A DNA stretch of 64,000 nt from Nepenthes gracilis (lineage: Eukaryota > Streptophyta > Magnoliopsida > Caryophyllales > Nepenthaceae), in contig BSYO01000006.1 of the NCBI GenBank assembly GCA_033239525.1, forward strand, positions 13,779,319 to 13,843,318, read 5' to 3'. The notes below the pieces were generated by a model. It made no database searches and was not told the DNA's origin. It saw nothing but the letters and a program-made list of their open reading frames with translations. The translations under genes and the position numbers were made by a program. Position 1 is the first letter of the stretch. Each line of letters begins with the position of its first letter. Positions 1 to 11,228 of the stretch are shown one piece after another.

Positions 1-712
1 GATTGGCGCTGGAGTTCCTTCTGATGCGGTGGTTTAGCTTGGCCTGTGATTTTGCCATTTTCCTTCTGAATGATTGATATGGTGGTTGTGAATGGACTAA
101 ATCTGCCAGGATGCTTCTTCTGGGTCATAGAAGTGGCTCAGTTCATTTCTGCAGTTAACTGTTCTCCTGTTTTGAGATGTCTTCACTTGCCTATGCCTTT
201 GCATCTGAGGAACAAAATTTATTTCCTTTTATGTGGTCAGAAGAGGTGATGAATCTAGCACTGACGAATGTCCTCTGATCTGGCTCTGAAGCCCTCTGCT
301 TGTGTGTTCCTTCCTGTTAGACGAGTTGGGGGGCCGGTGCAGCACTGGATTGGAATTCCTTGGCTGGGTTGCTGAAGAGCTGGAAGAGGCCTGGTTTGGT
401 CACTGGTGCTCCTTCTGATGCGGTGTTCCCTAATCTGCTGTTTGGTAAGGGTCCTGTACTGCTGGCTCGATGATCCTCTGTCTTTGGGTCTCTTCTAGTT
501 GGACGGTCTGGGGGGTACTCGTGCACTCTGGCTTGGGACTTTTTGCAAGTGATCTTTCAGGTAAGGTGGCGCCCCTTCAGTTTGTGGCTATCAGTGGAGC
601 ATTTCCTTCTGGTGTGGGTTGCTGATTTGAGGATGTTCCTCAAATAGTTGGCTCTCAGTGCCAACTCGTGCACTCTGTTCTGCTGAATGCTGGGGCAACT
701 CCCTGCTGTTTG

Positions 713-1445
713 ATCTGATGAAGTGCGTTGCTTTCTGGTGAGGTGGTACAAATGTGGTGGTGCATCTTGATGGTTGGCCGCACCGGTGTGGGATATTATG
801 ATGCGGCGATGGTTGCCTCGCAAAGAGGATGTTCTGCCGGGCGTGTGTTGCCGCAAAATTGCTGGTGGCAGTGCGGTCTGCTGCATAATACTTTTCCGGG
901 AAGGGTTTAAAGTGGCCTCCACCGGTATCTGGAGCCTTTGCCTTGGTGTTATCGTAATGATTAGATCAAGCAAGTTGAACTAGGGATTTACTATATTGGT
1001 CGTCTATAACTATTGGGCAGCTCCTTGTTTCTCAAATCAAGCTTGTGGATTACATTTCCATGGTGGGGTCTTCATCCGGACGTGTTCTTGACGGGAATGT
1101 TTTGGTTCATCAAGTGGTGCTGGAAAGGCCCTTGGCTGGTTTGGAATTCCACTTTGGCATGGATGTTTAAACAGTGGGTGAATAGATATTTTGTTGCCAA
1201 TTTTCGGTAATACCTTGGATTGGCATGTTTTTGTTTTGGAACCGATCTACGATGTTAGAGTAGTTTACTTGTGCATGAATTCCAGCATTTTTATTTTTCT
1301 TGGTTTCATTCGCTGTATTAATGTGCTCGGGCATGCCCTAGCGTTATGGTTTATCCCAAGTCGGAAAAAACACTTGGTGATAAATCATTACTTGTAAATT
1401 TTTTTCTCCCATTAATCCAAATCACTTACTTAACAAAAAAAAATC
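713..1445 (+). mobile_element. TT2: nested two-hairpin-tail element (733 bp)
   Basis: The element is flanked by a 16-bp duplication, aactccctgctgtttg at 697-712 and aaatccctgctgtttg at 1446-1461 (15 of 16 match). It has a T/G-rich body with no coding capacity, then a tail with hairpin 1 at 1325 (GCTCGGGCATGCCCTAGC) and hairpin 2 with arms TTTATC..AAGT / ACTTGGTGATAAA, then ACTTACTTAAC and poly(A). The same tail subtype occurs in TT14 and TT16. It is inserted in the body of TT1. Confidence 0.75.
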
Positions 1446-1850
1446 AAATCCCTGCTGTTTGCTCCTTTGGTTTATTATTGGCTGTTGTTGGAAATTGGCC
1501 TTCCCCTGCAGGATGTTTTTGATGTTGGCAATGCTGTGTTCTCAGGCTTTGGTGTCTTTGCATCGGCCCTTTACGGTTGTCGCGCTGTCATTTGGATTGG
1601 GGGCATTCGAATGTCCTCTGTCACTGGCTCTGTTGTTCCTCTACCTATTTGTTCCTACCCGGACGGGTTGGGGATGCTCGCGCGCTCCGCTTGGGGCTTT
1701 TGGCGTTGCTCTTTGCCGCAGAAAAGGCCTTGATCTTTGGATGTTTTCGATCCTTCTGATGCCTTGAAAACCTTTACAATTGTCGACTTTCAGGGAAGCA
1801 CAGAATGGTATGCTCCTGCTGAGTCCTTAAAAAAAAGAGGGGGACAGAGT

Positions 1851-2225
1851 GTTTTATGTTCTCCTTGGACGGAGTGGCTTTGCTTCTTTATCCGGAGTGC
1901 ATTATTATATCCGGAGTGCATTTGGACGGAGTAGATTTGCCCGCTTTATCCGGAGTGGGGCAGTGTGTTCAAGGTGGCTTCTTCTGAGGTGGTGGTGAGG
2001 AGGACGGAGTAAATTGTTCGCTTTATGGCTGGAGTGGCTTTTTGTTCCCTCATCGGCCGGAGTAGATATGCGTGAGATGAGGCCGGAGTGGCTTCGCATC
2101 CGAAGTGCCTGTTTTGTTAAAAGGCCGGAGTGGGATTGAGTCAGTTGAATCCGGAGTGTAATTTGCCGGAGTGCATTTTGCCGGAGTGCATTTTGCTTGT
2201 TTCGTTCTCTTGGCGGAGTGGTAGC
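1851..2225 (+). repeat. Degenerate GGAGTG minisatellite
   Basis: Units of roughly 15-40 bp are built around CCGGAGTG or GGACGGAGTG, most regular near 2150-2200, where CCGGAGTGCATTTTG recurs. The array forms part of the TT1 body and resembles those in TT9, TT10 and TT19. Confidence 0.8.
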
Positions 2226-2542
2226 TACTGCTGGCTCTAGCTGATGCCGGTTTACATGTGCAGTTGCTGGCTTGGGGTAAGGAGAAGCGGTATTACATAA
2301 AATTGGGAATATGCCTGTTTTTGTTATTTGGTCTAGGCGGGCCAGGACCTAGTGGCGGGTTTAGATGATGTACATCAAATTGTTGTTTCTTTTGCTTGGT
2401 TCATGATTCGGTTCATGGTAATACTCGAGGTATGCCCTAGCTCTTTGTTCTAATTCTAAGTTGGCAAAACACTTAGAGTTAGAACATTCTTTTGTAAATT
2501 TTCATTCATTTTAATGCATTTACTTACTTACGAAAAAAAAAA

Positions 2543-3981
2543 GAAAATTGATCTGATGATAGCATATGACTCTGTTCACTAGGACTTCATTATCACTATG
2601 CTATCTCTTATGAAGTTTCCTTCTCAAATGGTAGAATGGATTAGACAATGCATTACCACCCCTTCGTACACTATGAACATCAATGGAGAAGCAATTGGGT
2701 TTTTCAAGGGGGGAAAGGCCTACGGCAGGGTGATCCTATCTCGCCATATTTATTTATGCTTGTAATGGAGGTGCTAAATGGAATCATTGAAGTGAAGGCT
2801 AGGCAGAATGATCAATTCAAATTTCATTGGAAATGCAAAGATACTCAAACAATCATGCTTGCCTTTGTAGATGACCTTCTCCTTTTCTCTCATGCTGATA
2901 TTACCTCTATTCAGATTCTTAAAGATTGTCATGGGGAGTTCCAGTGGCTCTCGGGACTTTCTGCAAATAGAAATAAAAGTGAGGTATTTATCTGTGCAAA
3001 GGACTGTTCTATCCATCATGATATAGTTGGTCTTTTGGGATTCAAGGATTGTACTTGGGGGTGCCTTTGATCACAACTAGGCTCTCTTCCAAGGATTGTA
3101 CTTCTCTTATAGATCGCATTACTCGTAGAATTCAATCCTGGAAGAATAGGTGGCTATCATTTGGGGGTCGTTTGCAACTTGTCGCATCTATTCTATCTTT
3201 CATTCATCTCTACTGGGCCTCAATTTTCATCTTGCCCAAATCCATTCTCAAATCGATAGAATGTATCATTAAATCCGGTTCCTTCCGGGTCCGGATCTTC
3301 TCAAGGAAAGTTTCTTGCAAAGGTCGCTTGGGATGAAGTGTGCTACCTAAGAGTGAGGGTGGTTTGGGTCTTAGAAACCTGCAGGATCTCGAATAAAGCT
3401 ATCATATGTAAGCTCTGTGGCGGCTCATCTCTAAAGATCCCGATTGATCCGGTCCTCTTGGATTCATAAAAACAGGGATAAGAGACATTTGTATTTGGAC
3501 TATTAAAGTCCCGGAGTCAACACCATGGAGTTGGAGGAAGATTATGAAGCTTTTCCCTTTCATGCGCTCTCACTCCATTCATACCATCGGTGACGGGTCT
3601 GATACTTTTTTGTGGCATGACAATTGGCACACGCTGGGGCCACTGAGTATGGTTAGTTCTGATCGTACTCGTTTGGTCACGGGGTTGCCATGGGATGCAA
3701 AAGTTCATACGATTATCAAAAACAACCAATGGGTATGGCCAAATCCATATGATCATGAAATCTCTTGTCTTGTTGAGAGAATGCCCTCATATACTCCCAA
3801 CGCCAATAGATCTGACTCAGTGAGATGGGATGACAATGCTGACGGTAAATTTTTATCTAAATCTGCTTACTTTCTCATCCATCCTCATAAGCCGATTTTG
3901 ACATGGACTAATCTAGTTTGGGGTCCCTTCCATATTCTTGCTCATGCCTTCACACTCTGGTTGGCTATTAATGGTAGGCTA
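2543..3981 (+). pseudogene. LINE-A ORF2, reverse transcriptase to zf-RVT-like region, first part
   Basis: Degraded ORF2 of a plant L1-type LINE. It starts in the reverse transcriptase palm at a KIDLM.AYDSVH-like motif and continues through GGKGLRQGDPISPYLF and the catalytic box FVDDLLLF at about 2868-2890. It then runs through the IRYLGVPL-like and RLQLVASILSxIHLYWAS segments, a GDGSDTFLWHDNW motif (about 3590-3626) and the start of the zf-RVT-like region. There are several frameshifts, near 3050, 3320 and 3420. The frame breaks at 3982 where a solo LTR is inserted, and resumes at 6976. The 5' side abuts the poly(A) of TT1, so endonuclease and ORF1 are not visible. Confidence 0.9.
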
Positions 3982-5870
3982 TGTGACGGACCAGATTATT
4001 CTCCATCAAATAACTTTCGTCAATGGCAACACAACCCTAAGACCATAATTAAACTATGGACTTCTACAGAAAATCCGGCAGAGTTTCCTCTGCAACTGGA
4101 CGAAAACCAAACGGTACAACCTGTTCAAATATCCTGTACAAGCACACAACTAATCAAAAGGCTTAACTCAAAACCTACAACACACCACACTGGATCACAC
4201 ATCTGCCATATTATCCATGGCTCCAATACAGTACACCTATCTACTATACTGGATCTAGAGAGATGCCATCTAATATGAAACAAAATTCATAACTTCAATA
4301 CAGACACAGAAGCATACTACATCATCATAAAATGAGAAAGTATAACAAAACCATAAAATAATGACAATAATGAGCCACACCCAACTCTAAGTGGCCGTTC
4401 GAAATCCGATCCAACTCTGAGTCCAAATCTTTACTGCGCTCGCCGTCTAGCCAATCTCATTAAGCAATCTCTCCTTGCTCTACTAATCTGGCGCCAGCTA
4501 AGTGTTCTCATCTGAAAGGAAAAATATCAACTGCAAGAGTGAGCTAACAGCTTAGCAAATGTAATCATAAACAATTCTCGCAGGAATAAATAAGAATGGG
4601 AACGGGAAAAGATACTGGAACTCTCCCTAACCACAAAGCAAGAGAGGGAACAAGAATATCTGGGATCTCTTTGGTTCACACGGTTCTCATGATTACATTG
4701 ATTGGTCATCATTCGGAATCACTTGATTCTCACGGGGTTTTCATGATTACATCTTGAATCATGGTCTTCACATGGATCCTACAGTTACTTCGGTTGGACA
4801 TTATTCATTTTCATTATTACATCATCTTTGCGGACCCCGGTTAGTAGATCATACAAGCCAACGATGCGAGAGAACGAGGACAGGAATGTGTTCGCTACAC
4901 ATTCTAAAGCCACGGCTACTATTTTAGGTCGGTAGCACACGACCCTCGGTTGCCTCCATGCAACAATCACCAAGACGACTACATCTCAATATGTAGCGTC
5001 GACAGACACACCCCACACCCCCGGGGTCCAGGGCAATCCTCGTTCTTCCACAGTAGTTTCCTAAAGCGTACCACAGACATCACCCGGAGAGCGGCCGGAA
5101 TACGTGGCCAAGTATTCCTCGGGTTCACACTGCGATGGACATGGTATATTAAAGAATACTACCCATACGACTCAGAGTCCTAGTTTCAAGATTAGGTTCA
5201 ACACTTGGAGAGGGAAATCCACATTTGTCACACATGATCGAATCTCGGGAAATCTCATTCCCATCACAATCATCTCCAACCGGGAGATTACATCATCAAA
5301 CACATCTCCATCCTGGAGATCATATCATCACAAGCACAATGTGGACTCCCTTCCATTCACATCACGGTTCACAATACCCAATGGGACTCAATTCCCTTAT
5401 TCCACAACAAGACATCACAAGTTCAATTCAACTTTCTTCGGGATCCAGCTCCCTTAACCACAACAATCAATCCAAGTTCACAAGAGAGATTAGATTCTTA
5501 CCTCCGATGATCACATATCACTTTGGAACCTTCGGGACTCATCCCTTGCCTCCGCACACGGATACACATTTCGAAGCTTACATTTGCGTTTAAACATTTA
5601 AACGTTATATCAATAACAATTATGGAAGCATAACACTTATATTTCTCATTTCATTTTCGGGGAACGATAACAGATTTCCTTTTGAACACCCGGACGCCGC
5701 ACACGGTTCGATATTTGAAAATCGGACGTCCGGTGGATTCGTACACACACTTGATACACGGGATTTCACATTTGTGTTCGATTTAACTTATCACGAGGGA
5801 GGAAGTATGCAACTTCCCATTCATTTCCGGATTATCCACAACGGGGAACTATTAAGGCTCCCGGATGCCA

Positions 5871-6130
5871 CGAACAGGTCAAATCTTGAGAGATTCGGCA
5901 TCCGGTCGATATATACACACAATTGGAACATGGGGATTCATATTCTAGGATCATTTCATCATTTTACGAAGGTGACAATGCGTAATTATCACCTCCGGTC
6001 TCAGGTGAACAGTAACAGTGCCCATTTAACGGGCTCGGACACCGCGAACGGGTCCAAACGTGCAAGATCGGACCCGCGGCCGACTTATATACATCATTGG
6101 GACGTGGGGATTCCAATTTTGAGGTTAATT
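5871..6130 (-). repeat. Diverged tandem duplication inside the solo LTR
   Basis: The segment starting CGAACAGGTC at 5871 recurs about 175 bp later starting CGAACGGGTC at 6046. The two share the later block TATATACA..ATTGG.AC.TGGGGATTC. The copies are clearly diverged. Confidence 0.6.
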
Positions 6131-6512
6131 TCATGATACACGGCCGGGAAATGGGAAACCCCCAAAATCCGGTGGGTTAGGGTTTCGGTGAAACCAAACC
6201 GGGCGAATCGGATACGATCCGAGCAACTAACTACATTTTCCTTAGCCCATACTCATGGGTTTCAAGATTCTAACGTTCACCGTGGGTATCGACACAAAAT
6301 ACCCAACGAAAATACATAAAACATCGAAAGAGAACGAGAAGTGGGTATGAGAACACTTGCCTTGACGCGTTCTTTCACTTTTATACCTGGCTCTCGGACG
6401 GAATCGAACTCCCGGGCTTGATCTCCCTTCTTCTCTCTCTAAAACCGTGCTCCCTCTCTCTCTAAAAAACCGTCGGCCGACTGAAAAATGAGGGAGAAAG
6501 ACGCACGGTGCA

Positions 6513-6520
6513 TATTTATA
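6513..6520 (-). promoter_or_regulatory. Candidate TATA box of the solo LTR
   Basis: TATAAATA on the - strand lies about 450 bp inside the U3 side. CT-rich and AGAGAG-rich sequence follows it, and two CGCTCGAG-containing direct repeats lie upstream. It is a sequence match only. Confidence 0.55.
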
Positions 6521-6529
6521 TTACGTGCA

Positions 6530-6592
6530 CCGCTCGAGCGGGCAGCGAGTGGCCGTGCCACGGGTTGTCCGCCGCTCGAGTGGTCAGCGAGC
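6530..6592 (-). repeat. Direct repeat upstream of the LTR TATA box
   Basis: CCGCTCGAGCGGGCAGCGAG at about 6530 and CCGCTCGAGTGGTCAGCGAG at about 6571 differ at two positions. The position suggests an enhancer-like duplication; that role is inference. Confidence 0.6.
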
Positions 6593-6968
6593 AGCCTCGC
6601 TTCTGGTTTTTCGGCTTGATAGGAGGGCTCGAGCGCCTAGTGGGTGCCGGTCTGAGCTGCGGCAAGCTAGCAGCAAGCCTACGTCGCGTTTTCGCCGTTC
6701 GGGACCCGTTTTGACCATTCTAACCCAATCTTTCACATCCTAGGACCTTGTCCTTGATTATATAACCTTAATAAGCCATGATTATCATGATTTAAAACCC
6801 AAAATCGTATTTACAAAGTTACATAACCCGGTTTACAATTTTCGTTCCCGATTTACCGATTTTGGCTCTTTGAGCTGTTCATCCTATTCCTCTCATACCT
6901 TTTGACCATGATACACCTATATTAACTTAATTGCCTTCTAATTATTATTTCCTTACCTCGGAACCTCA

Positions 6969-7252
6969 TAGGCTAAGTACCAATGATCGCATCCATGGGG
7001 TTCCCAATCTCTCTTCTAAATGCATCCTTTGTGACTCGGCTGATGAAAATCACGAACATCTCTTATTTTCCTGTTCATACTCTAAAGATCTTTGGTCCCG
7101 AATTCAACGGAAAGGGGGCATTCAGTGGCCCTACCCTGATTGGAAACAAAACATTGATTGGGTGGCCCAAAAATGGAAAGGAAAGAATTTTATGGCTCGT
7201 TCTAAAAGGATTACTCTTTAGCCACAGTGTACTTCATCTGGAAGGAGCGTAA
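6969..7252 (+). pseudogene. LINE-A ORF2, zf-RVT-like region, second part
   Basis: From 6976 the frame reads STNDRIHGVPNLSSKCILC, then ADENHEHLLFSC, the cysteine/histidine pattern of the plant LINE zf-RVT-like domain. It continues directly from GRL before the solo LTR. It runs through WVAQKWKGKNF and, after a frameshift near 7205, YFIWKER before TT3 interrupts it. The last 16 bases (7237-7252) are the target copy duplicated at 10518-10533. Confidence 0.9.
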
Positions 7253-10200
7253 TTTTTTTTTTTTTGGTAAGTAAGTTTAATGAATTAAATGGAATAAAAA
7301 TTACAAAAAATGATATTCTAACTCTAAATATTTTGCCAACTTAGACTTAGAACAACGAGCTAGGGCATACCCCGAGCATCAACATGAACAAGATCATGAA
7401 ACATGTTACGAAAATTGAAATAAAACCTCACCAAGGTGAGATAGACTACACAAATTTAAAAACAAAAAAAACTTAAATGCCACCGTAGTAGCATCAAAAT
7501 GAGAAACCCCAACCACATCTTCATATTCGTTCCGGGTAGCACATGAGAAGCAGCCACCCGCTCCAAATATGCCACCGATTCAGTCAAGGCAAACAGTGGC
7601 CAGCCACTCCCAACACCCACCATCAACAGTCGACCTCATCAGCAAAACTGCCCATCCCCATATCAGCAGAAGCATTGTATCCAAGGCATCAACCAACATA
7701 CCAGCAGACAACATATCCACAAACCTGCTGCATCTAACGCAACAACATATCAGCAGAGAGCACAGAATGGGCTCAGCAATGATAGGAGCGAAGCAGTTGA
7801 ACCCAGCAATAGCTAAAGCCCGATCCACCTTCAACAACAGCTGTGACAGAGTACACTACCAGGGACTCACCAAGGTAGAGTTTGCAACTCCACTAAAAAA
7901 ACCTTTATCAAGGGAACAAACAAGCTTCACATTTACATCAGCAAAATAGTGAACTGGCCAATGTATTGACAGCCACATCACCACAGTATAGCAGCTCCAT
8001 CTCCACAACACAAGCCCTCAGCAACCAACGGCAATCTCAAACAGAGAAGGGGCAATCACCGTCAGTAGCTGGCCTATAGCCAGGCAAACTGCAAACTCAG
8101 AACTTAATCAAGAAGCGATCCAAGCTATCTGATTCACAACAAAGAGACAGAGAGCCAGCCAAAACCGACCCAATGTATCACCAGCCATAAGAGGACAGGA
8201 GCAGCATAATGGCCAATGACCACTGCCAACTATTTTAAAACAACAAGGCAGCTACCATCTCCACAGCACACACCCACCATAATCCAGACGGCAGATCAAT
8301 ACAACGGCAAGGTACACCAAAGATCTGCAAATACATATACAACAGATCAAAAATCCCACGGAGAGCAGCAGAGTGGCATCAGCAGCAAGTCATACTGAAG
8401 ACCAAACCATCAGCAGCAAACTGCCCCACCCAATATCAGCAAGCTGCAACACCAGGACAGGGAAACAGAACTAGAATTCAGCAAAGCATCCACGGCATCA
8501 GCCCTCGATCGCTAATATCGTAGTCATCCCACTTCTTTTACAACAAGAACAAGGTGCCTCTTCTATCAAACATTCAAAGATCACCAAATCTCTACATTCG
8601 CAATGCAAAGCAAGGCATAAAAAGCGCGACAAAGAGGAATATAAATGCAGCTCATCCAACACCAAGACCAAAAATTCAACCATTCCCGCAGATGGACAGC
8701 CAATGCAGACACACACCCAATCACCTAAGGGAGTATCATCCAACCAGCCACGATATGGAGAGCTAACCAACAAAGAAATAGCAGAAATTATTAGACGCCA
8801 AAAAAAACCCGCAGAACACCAACAGCACAACCCCTAAGATCTGGGGGATGCCTTGGATTTTTTGGATTTGTTCTTTCTACGAGATCGAGAGGGCTTCCAA
8901 GAGTCGCACTCCATAGCCAACGCCTCATCAACGTTTAGGAATTTCTCTTTAGAATAGTCTACGGCCCGGCCCATCTGATTTCGAGATGTGGGGGCAGCTC
9001 CGCCATTCTTAGATGAATCCAATCCATATTTTTTAATAATTTGAGAGATTGAACCGGGAGTTGGAACACTGTCAGAATTAGATTCAATAACCAATTCATT
9101 TAGTTGCACATCAGGATGGCCATCCAAGCATCCGGGAGCATCCGAGAGGCGCAATTGTTGCCCAAGGTCAGCAGAGGAACTCTGGAGACAGGGACCATGG
9201 ACATGGGCCGAGAGCAATGCAACAGGGGAGCAGGCAATAGGGTCCAGGGGGCCCTGGGACGCCAGATCAAGAATAGGGGTAACTGGATTCGGGAGAGCCA
9301 GCAGACCAGGGAGGGGTTGAGAGTCCATCACAACCCCAATAGGGGGACTACTCACGCAACATCCACAAAGGTCATTAGCAACCTTCGGGGCAGCAATTGG
9401 ATGCGGGGAGGAAACCAGATGATTCAAGGCATCAACATCCACTGAATTGGGAACACAATCATCGATCGTGTGCCCAGGGCATGGCGAGGGAACCATTTGG
9501 ACTTTTTCCACATGAATAGAAATGGGGGATTTGGAGCGGGAATTGCCTGTTGGGGGTTTCATATCCTTGGAATGGCATTGAGCTTGATCATGCCCTAACA
9601 AACGGCAACGACTACACCTAATAGGCCTCCAACTATACTCCACCTTCACCACTATGGGAGTCGAATCATGGCAAGATTTGATGGTGATACTTGTGGGAAA
9701 GGGGCCATCGACTCCCACTTCAACACAGATTTTTGCGAAGGAGACGTTCTCCATACGGCCAGTCCGGGGGTCGAGCTGAAGAGGAATACCAACAGCACTA
9801 GCCACCTAGCTGAGGCCGGCATGGGTCCAGTACTCAATCGGTAAATTGAGTAGTTTGATCCAAATGGGGAAGCGTTTATGTTCATCCTTGTTCAAAATCA
9901 TGCCTGGCGTCCACCGTTTAAGGAAGATAGCCTTCCCCGCCATGACCCATGGACCGGCTTGAAGACATTTTTCCATCATCTCCATCGATGAGAAACGGAA
10001 GAAGAAAAAACCAACTTCGTTGCCAGCGGTGTGTGTGAGACCGAATCGGGCCCAAATCTTTTTAGCTATGGCTTTGACCGCCAGATAGTGAGGCGGGGAA
10101 TCAAAGAAGTGGCCTACCAGAGTAAAGCCCCAGAAAGATTGGTCTTGGTTGATGACCTCTAGCGGAGGAGAGATGATGGACGAGTCAGCCCCACCGGCCA

Positions 10201-10517
10201 AAGGGGGGAAGAATTTCAGCTCATTTCGCGCCTCAAGACTATCCTTGCGAATGATATCAGCCCATCGGGTGGAGCTTTGTGCACGACCTTCGGAGACGAA
10301 GTCGAAACCCTTAGGTTTCAAAGCGTCCAGAAGCTGGCCTTCCGGAGCGGGAGAGAGAGGACCGGAAGGCACCAAAACATTTGGAGAGGAAGGAACAGAG
10401 GGGGCAGGGGAAACGGAGCTCCGGGAGAGGACCCAAGGGGGCTCGAGGTGACCGCCATGGCCGATTGAGACGAGAATTCAAATTCACAAAGGATTTTTTG
10501 AGATTCCGGATTCGGAA
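7253..10517 (-). mobile_element. TT3: complete ORF1-only two-hairpin-tail element (3.27 kb)
   Basis: Both ends are fixed by a target duplication, tctggaaggagcgtaa at 7237-7252 and tctagaaggagcgtaa at 10518-10533 (15 of 16). On the - strand it runs from a short 5' leader and a LINE-like ORF1 (10458-8834) through about 1.45 kb of TGCTG-rich noncoding body (8830-7380). It ends in a tail with both hairpins (7377-7270), TTACTTACC and poly(A) (poly(T) at 7253 on +). No reverse transcriptase or endonuclease is present between the duplications, so the element cannot mobilise itself. CAG-rich open frames in 7400-8830 are compositional. Confidence 0.92.
8834..10458 (-). pseudogene. LINE-like ORF1 of TT3 (DUF4283-like plus CCHC knuckle)
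   Basis: Nucleic-acid-binding ORF1 protein of the plant L1 type. In the main frame the N-terminal part is proline-rich. A DUF4283-like region follows (WARFGLTHTAGNE, KCLQAGPWVMAGKAIFLKRW, PIWIKLLNLPIEYW). Then come VKVEYSWRPIRCSRCRLLGH with a full C-x2-C-x4-H-x4-C knuckle and a linker. A basic C-terminus (SRSRRKNKSKKSKASP) resembles a nuclear localisation signal. One in-frame TAG at 9803-9805 replaces the Trp seen in the TT8 copy. The best ATG, at 10458 in a GCCATGG context, is one frame away from the main frame, an offset that TT8 shares. I treat it as inactive. Confidence 0.88.
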
Positions 10518-10669
10518 TCTAGAAGGAGCGTAACAAGCAGCATTTTCAAGAATCGCCCCACAAGATATTCCATGATTTTTTCCACGATTATCAATGCGGT
10601 TATGTGATAAATCAAGACAACATTGAAAATGACAAACGCACCCCGAGTATGTTATGATGCGTTGGAATT

Positions 10670-10800
10670 TATAAAAAAAAAACCCTTGTAACGGGATTGG
10701 CTGTTTCTTTCCTGCATTCCAGTCCCCAAAAAAAAAAAAAAACCCTTGTTTCGAGATTGGCTTTTTCTTTCCCGTATTCCAGTTCCAAAAAGAAAGTTGT
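10670..10800 (+). repeat. Tandem repeat with A-run heads in LINE-A 3' UTR
   Basis: Two units of about 58 bp each start with a run of A then CCCTTGT, and share GATTGGCT, TTTCTTTCC and ATTCCAGT. A third, partial unit begins near 10786. The pattern looks like duplication across A runs. Confidence 0.7.
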
Positions 10801-10952
10801 GTCGGGTTTGACTGTTCTCATTTTGATACTTACCCATGTTCTTGATAGGACATTTAGCTTTCGATTGTGACTATTCCTCTTTTTGTTACTTCCCTATATC
10901 CCTTAGATATGGTTGGTGTATACTGGGCTAATTCTTGACTGCATTTGCCTCG

Positions 10953-11085
10953 GGGTATTAGATGCTCGGGGTATGCCCTAGAGGTTTATGTCTTTACTCC
11001 AAGTCAAATATTTGGAGTAAAAACATAGATTCTGTAATTTTTTTCCCCTATAATCCAAAATACTTACTTACCAAAAAAAAAAAAA
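10953..11085 (+). mobile_element. TT4: 5'-truncated tail-only copy (133 bp)
   Basis: Exact 16-bp duplication gactgcatttgcctcg at 10937-10952 and 11086-11101. The insert is little more than the TT tail: hairpin 1 (GCTCGGGGTATGCCCTAG) at 10964, hairpin 2 with arms TTTACTCCAAGT..TTTGGAGTAAA, then ACTTACTTACC and 13 A. Confidence 0.92.
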
Positions 11086-11228
11086 GACTGCATTTGCCTC
11101 GTTGCCCATCGTTTGTATTATTTTCTTTATAAAAAAAAAATATTCGGGATTGCCTGTTCTCATCTTGTTATTTACCACTCATCAATCTTGTATGGTCCCG
11201 ATTTCAAGGCTTACAAAAAAAAAAAATT

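Larger units (their letters stand above)
1..2542 (+). mobile_element. TT1: non-autonomous two-hairpin-tail element, 5' end outside window
   Basis: T/G-rich, TGCTG-rich sequence with no convincing coding frame runs from the window edge to a TT tail at 2422-2542. The tail has hairpin 1 (ACTCGAGGTATGCCCTAG), hairpin 2 with arms based on TTCTAA/TTAGAA, a CTTACTTAC end and poly(A) at 2533-2542. The next base starts LINE-A reverse transcriptase sequence, so this copy sits inside a LINE whose 5' part lies to the left. No target duplication can be checked because the 5' end is missing. It contains nested TT2 and a GGAGTG array, and short motifs of the form GGTTGGGGG..CCC at about 316-342, 497-545 and 1649-1700. 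Open frames here are low-complexity and I do not call them genes. Confidence 0.75.
3982..6968 (-). mobile_element. Solo LTR of a chromovirus-type (Ty3) retrotransposon
   Basis: A 2,987-bp block starts with TG and ends with CA. It is flanked by the direct repeat TAGGCTA at 3975-3981 and 6969-6975. Removing it with one repeat copy rejoins LINE-A in frame. Reading on the - strand gives a plausible promoter (TATAAATA) and, near the 3' end, a TAGCTGGCGCCAG-like stretch and a CCGTCACA terminus. This layout resembles long Del/Tekay chromovirus LTRs as I recall them; the lineage is inferred. There is no gag-pol, so it is a recombined solo LTR. Open frames within it are short and not coding. It has two internal direct-repeat blocks. 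Confidence 0.85.
10518..11228 (+). pseudogene. LINE-A ORF2 C-terminal end and 3' UTR
   Basis: After the second target copy the LINE frame continues from IWKERN as KQHFQ and on to about 10640. The 3' UTR then runs to an A-rich end near 11217-11228 (a run of 12 A). TT4 interrupts it at 10953-11085. The exact 3' end is uncertain because several A runs occur, at 10672, 10727, 11133 and 11217. Confidence 0.7.

Noticed and set aside
699..722. TTGATCTGATGA shared with the start of LINE-A at 2543 as a target duplication for TT1
   Set aside because: The match is only 12 bases. The upstream flank is TT body, not LINE, so it does not mark an insertion boundary.
3982..6968. A host gene on the + strand suggested by open frames at 4950-5590
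   Set aside because: The block is bounded by TG..CA and a direct repeat, interrupts a LINE frame, and the frames have no recognisable domains.
7400..8830. Many open frames on both strands in CAG/TGCTG-rich sequence
   Set aside because: They follow composition, lack conserved motifs, and lie inside the noncoding body of a delimited element. The same applies to bodies at 12300-14930, 33600-35700, 39300-41190, 41200-43000, 44000-46900, 48000-53800 and 56100-58100.
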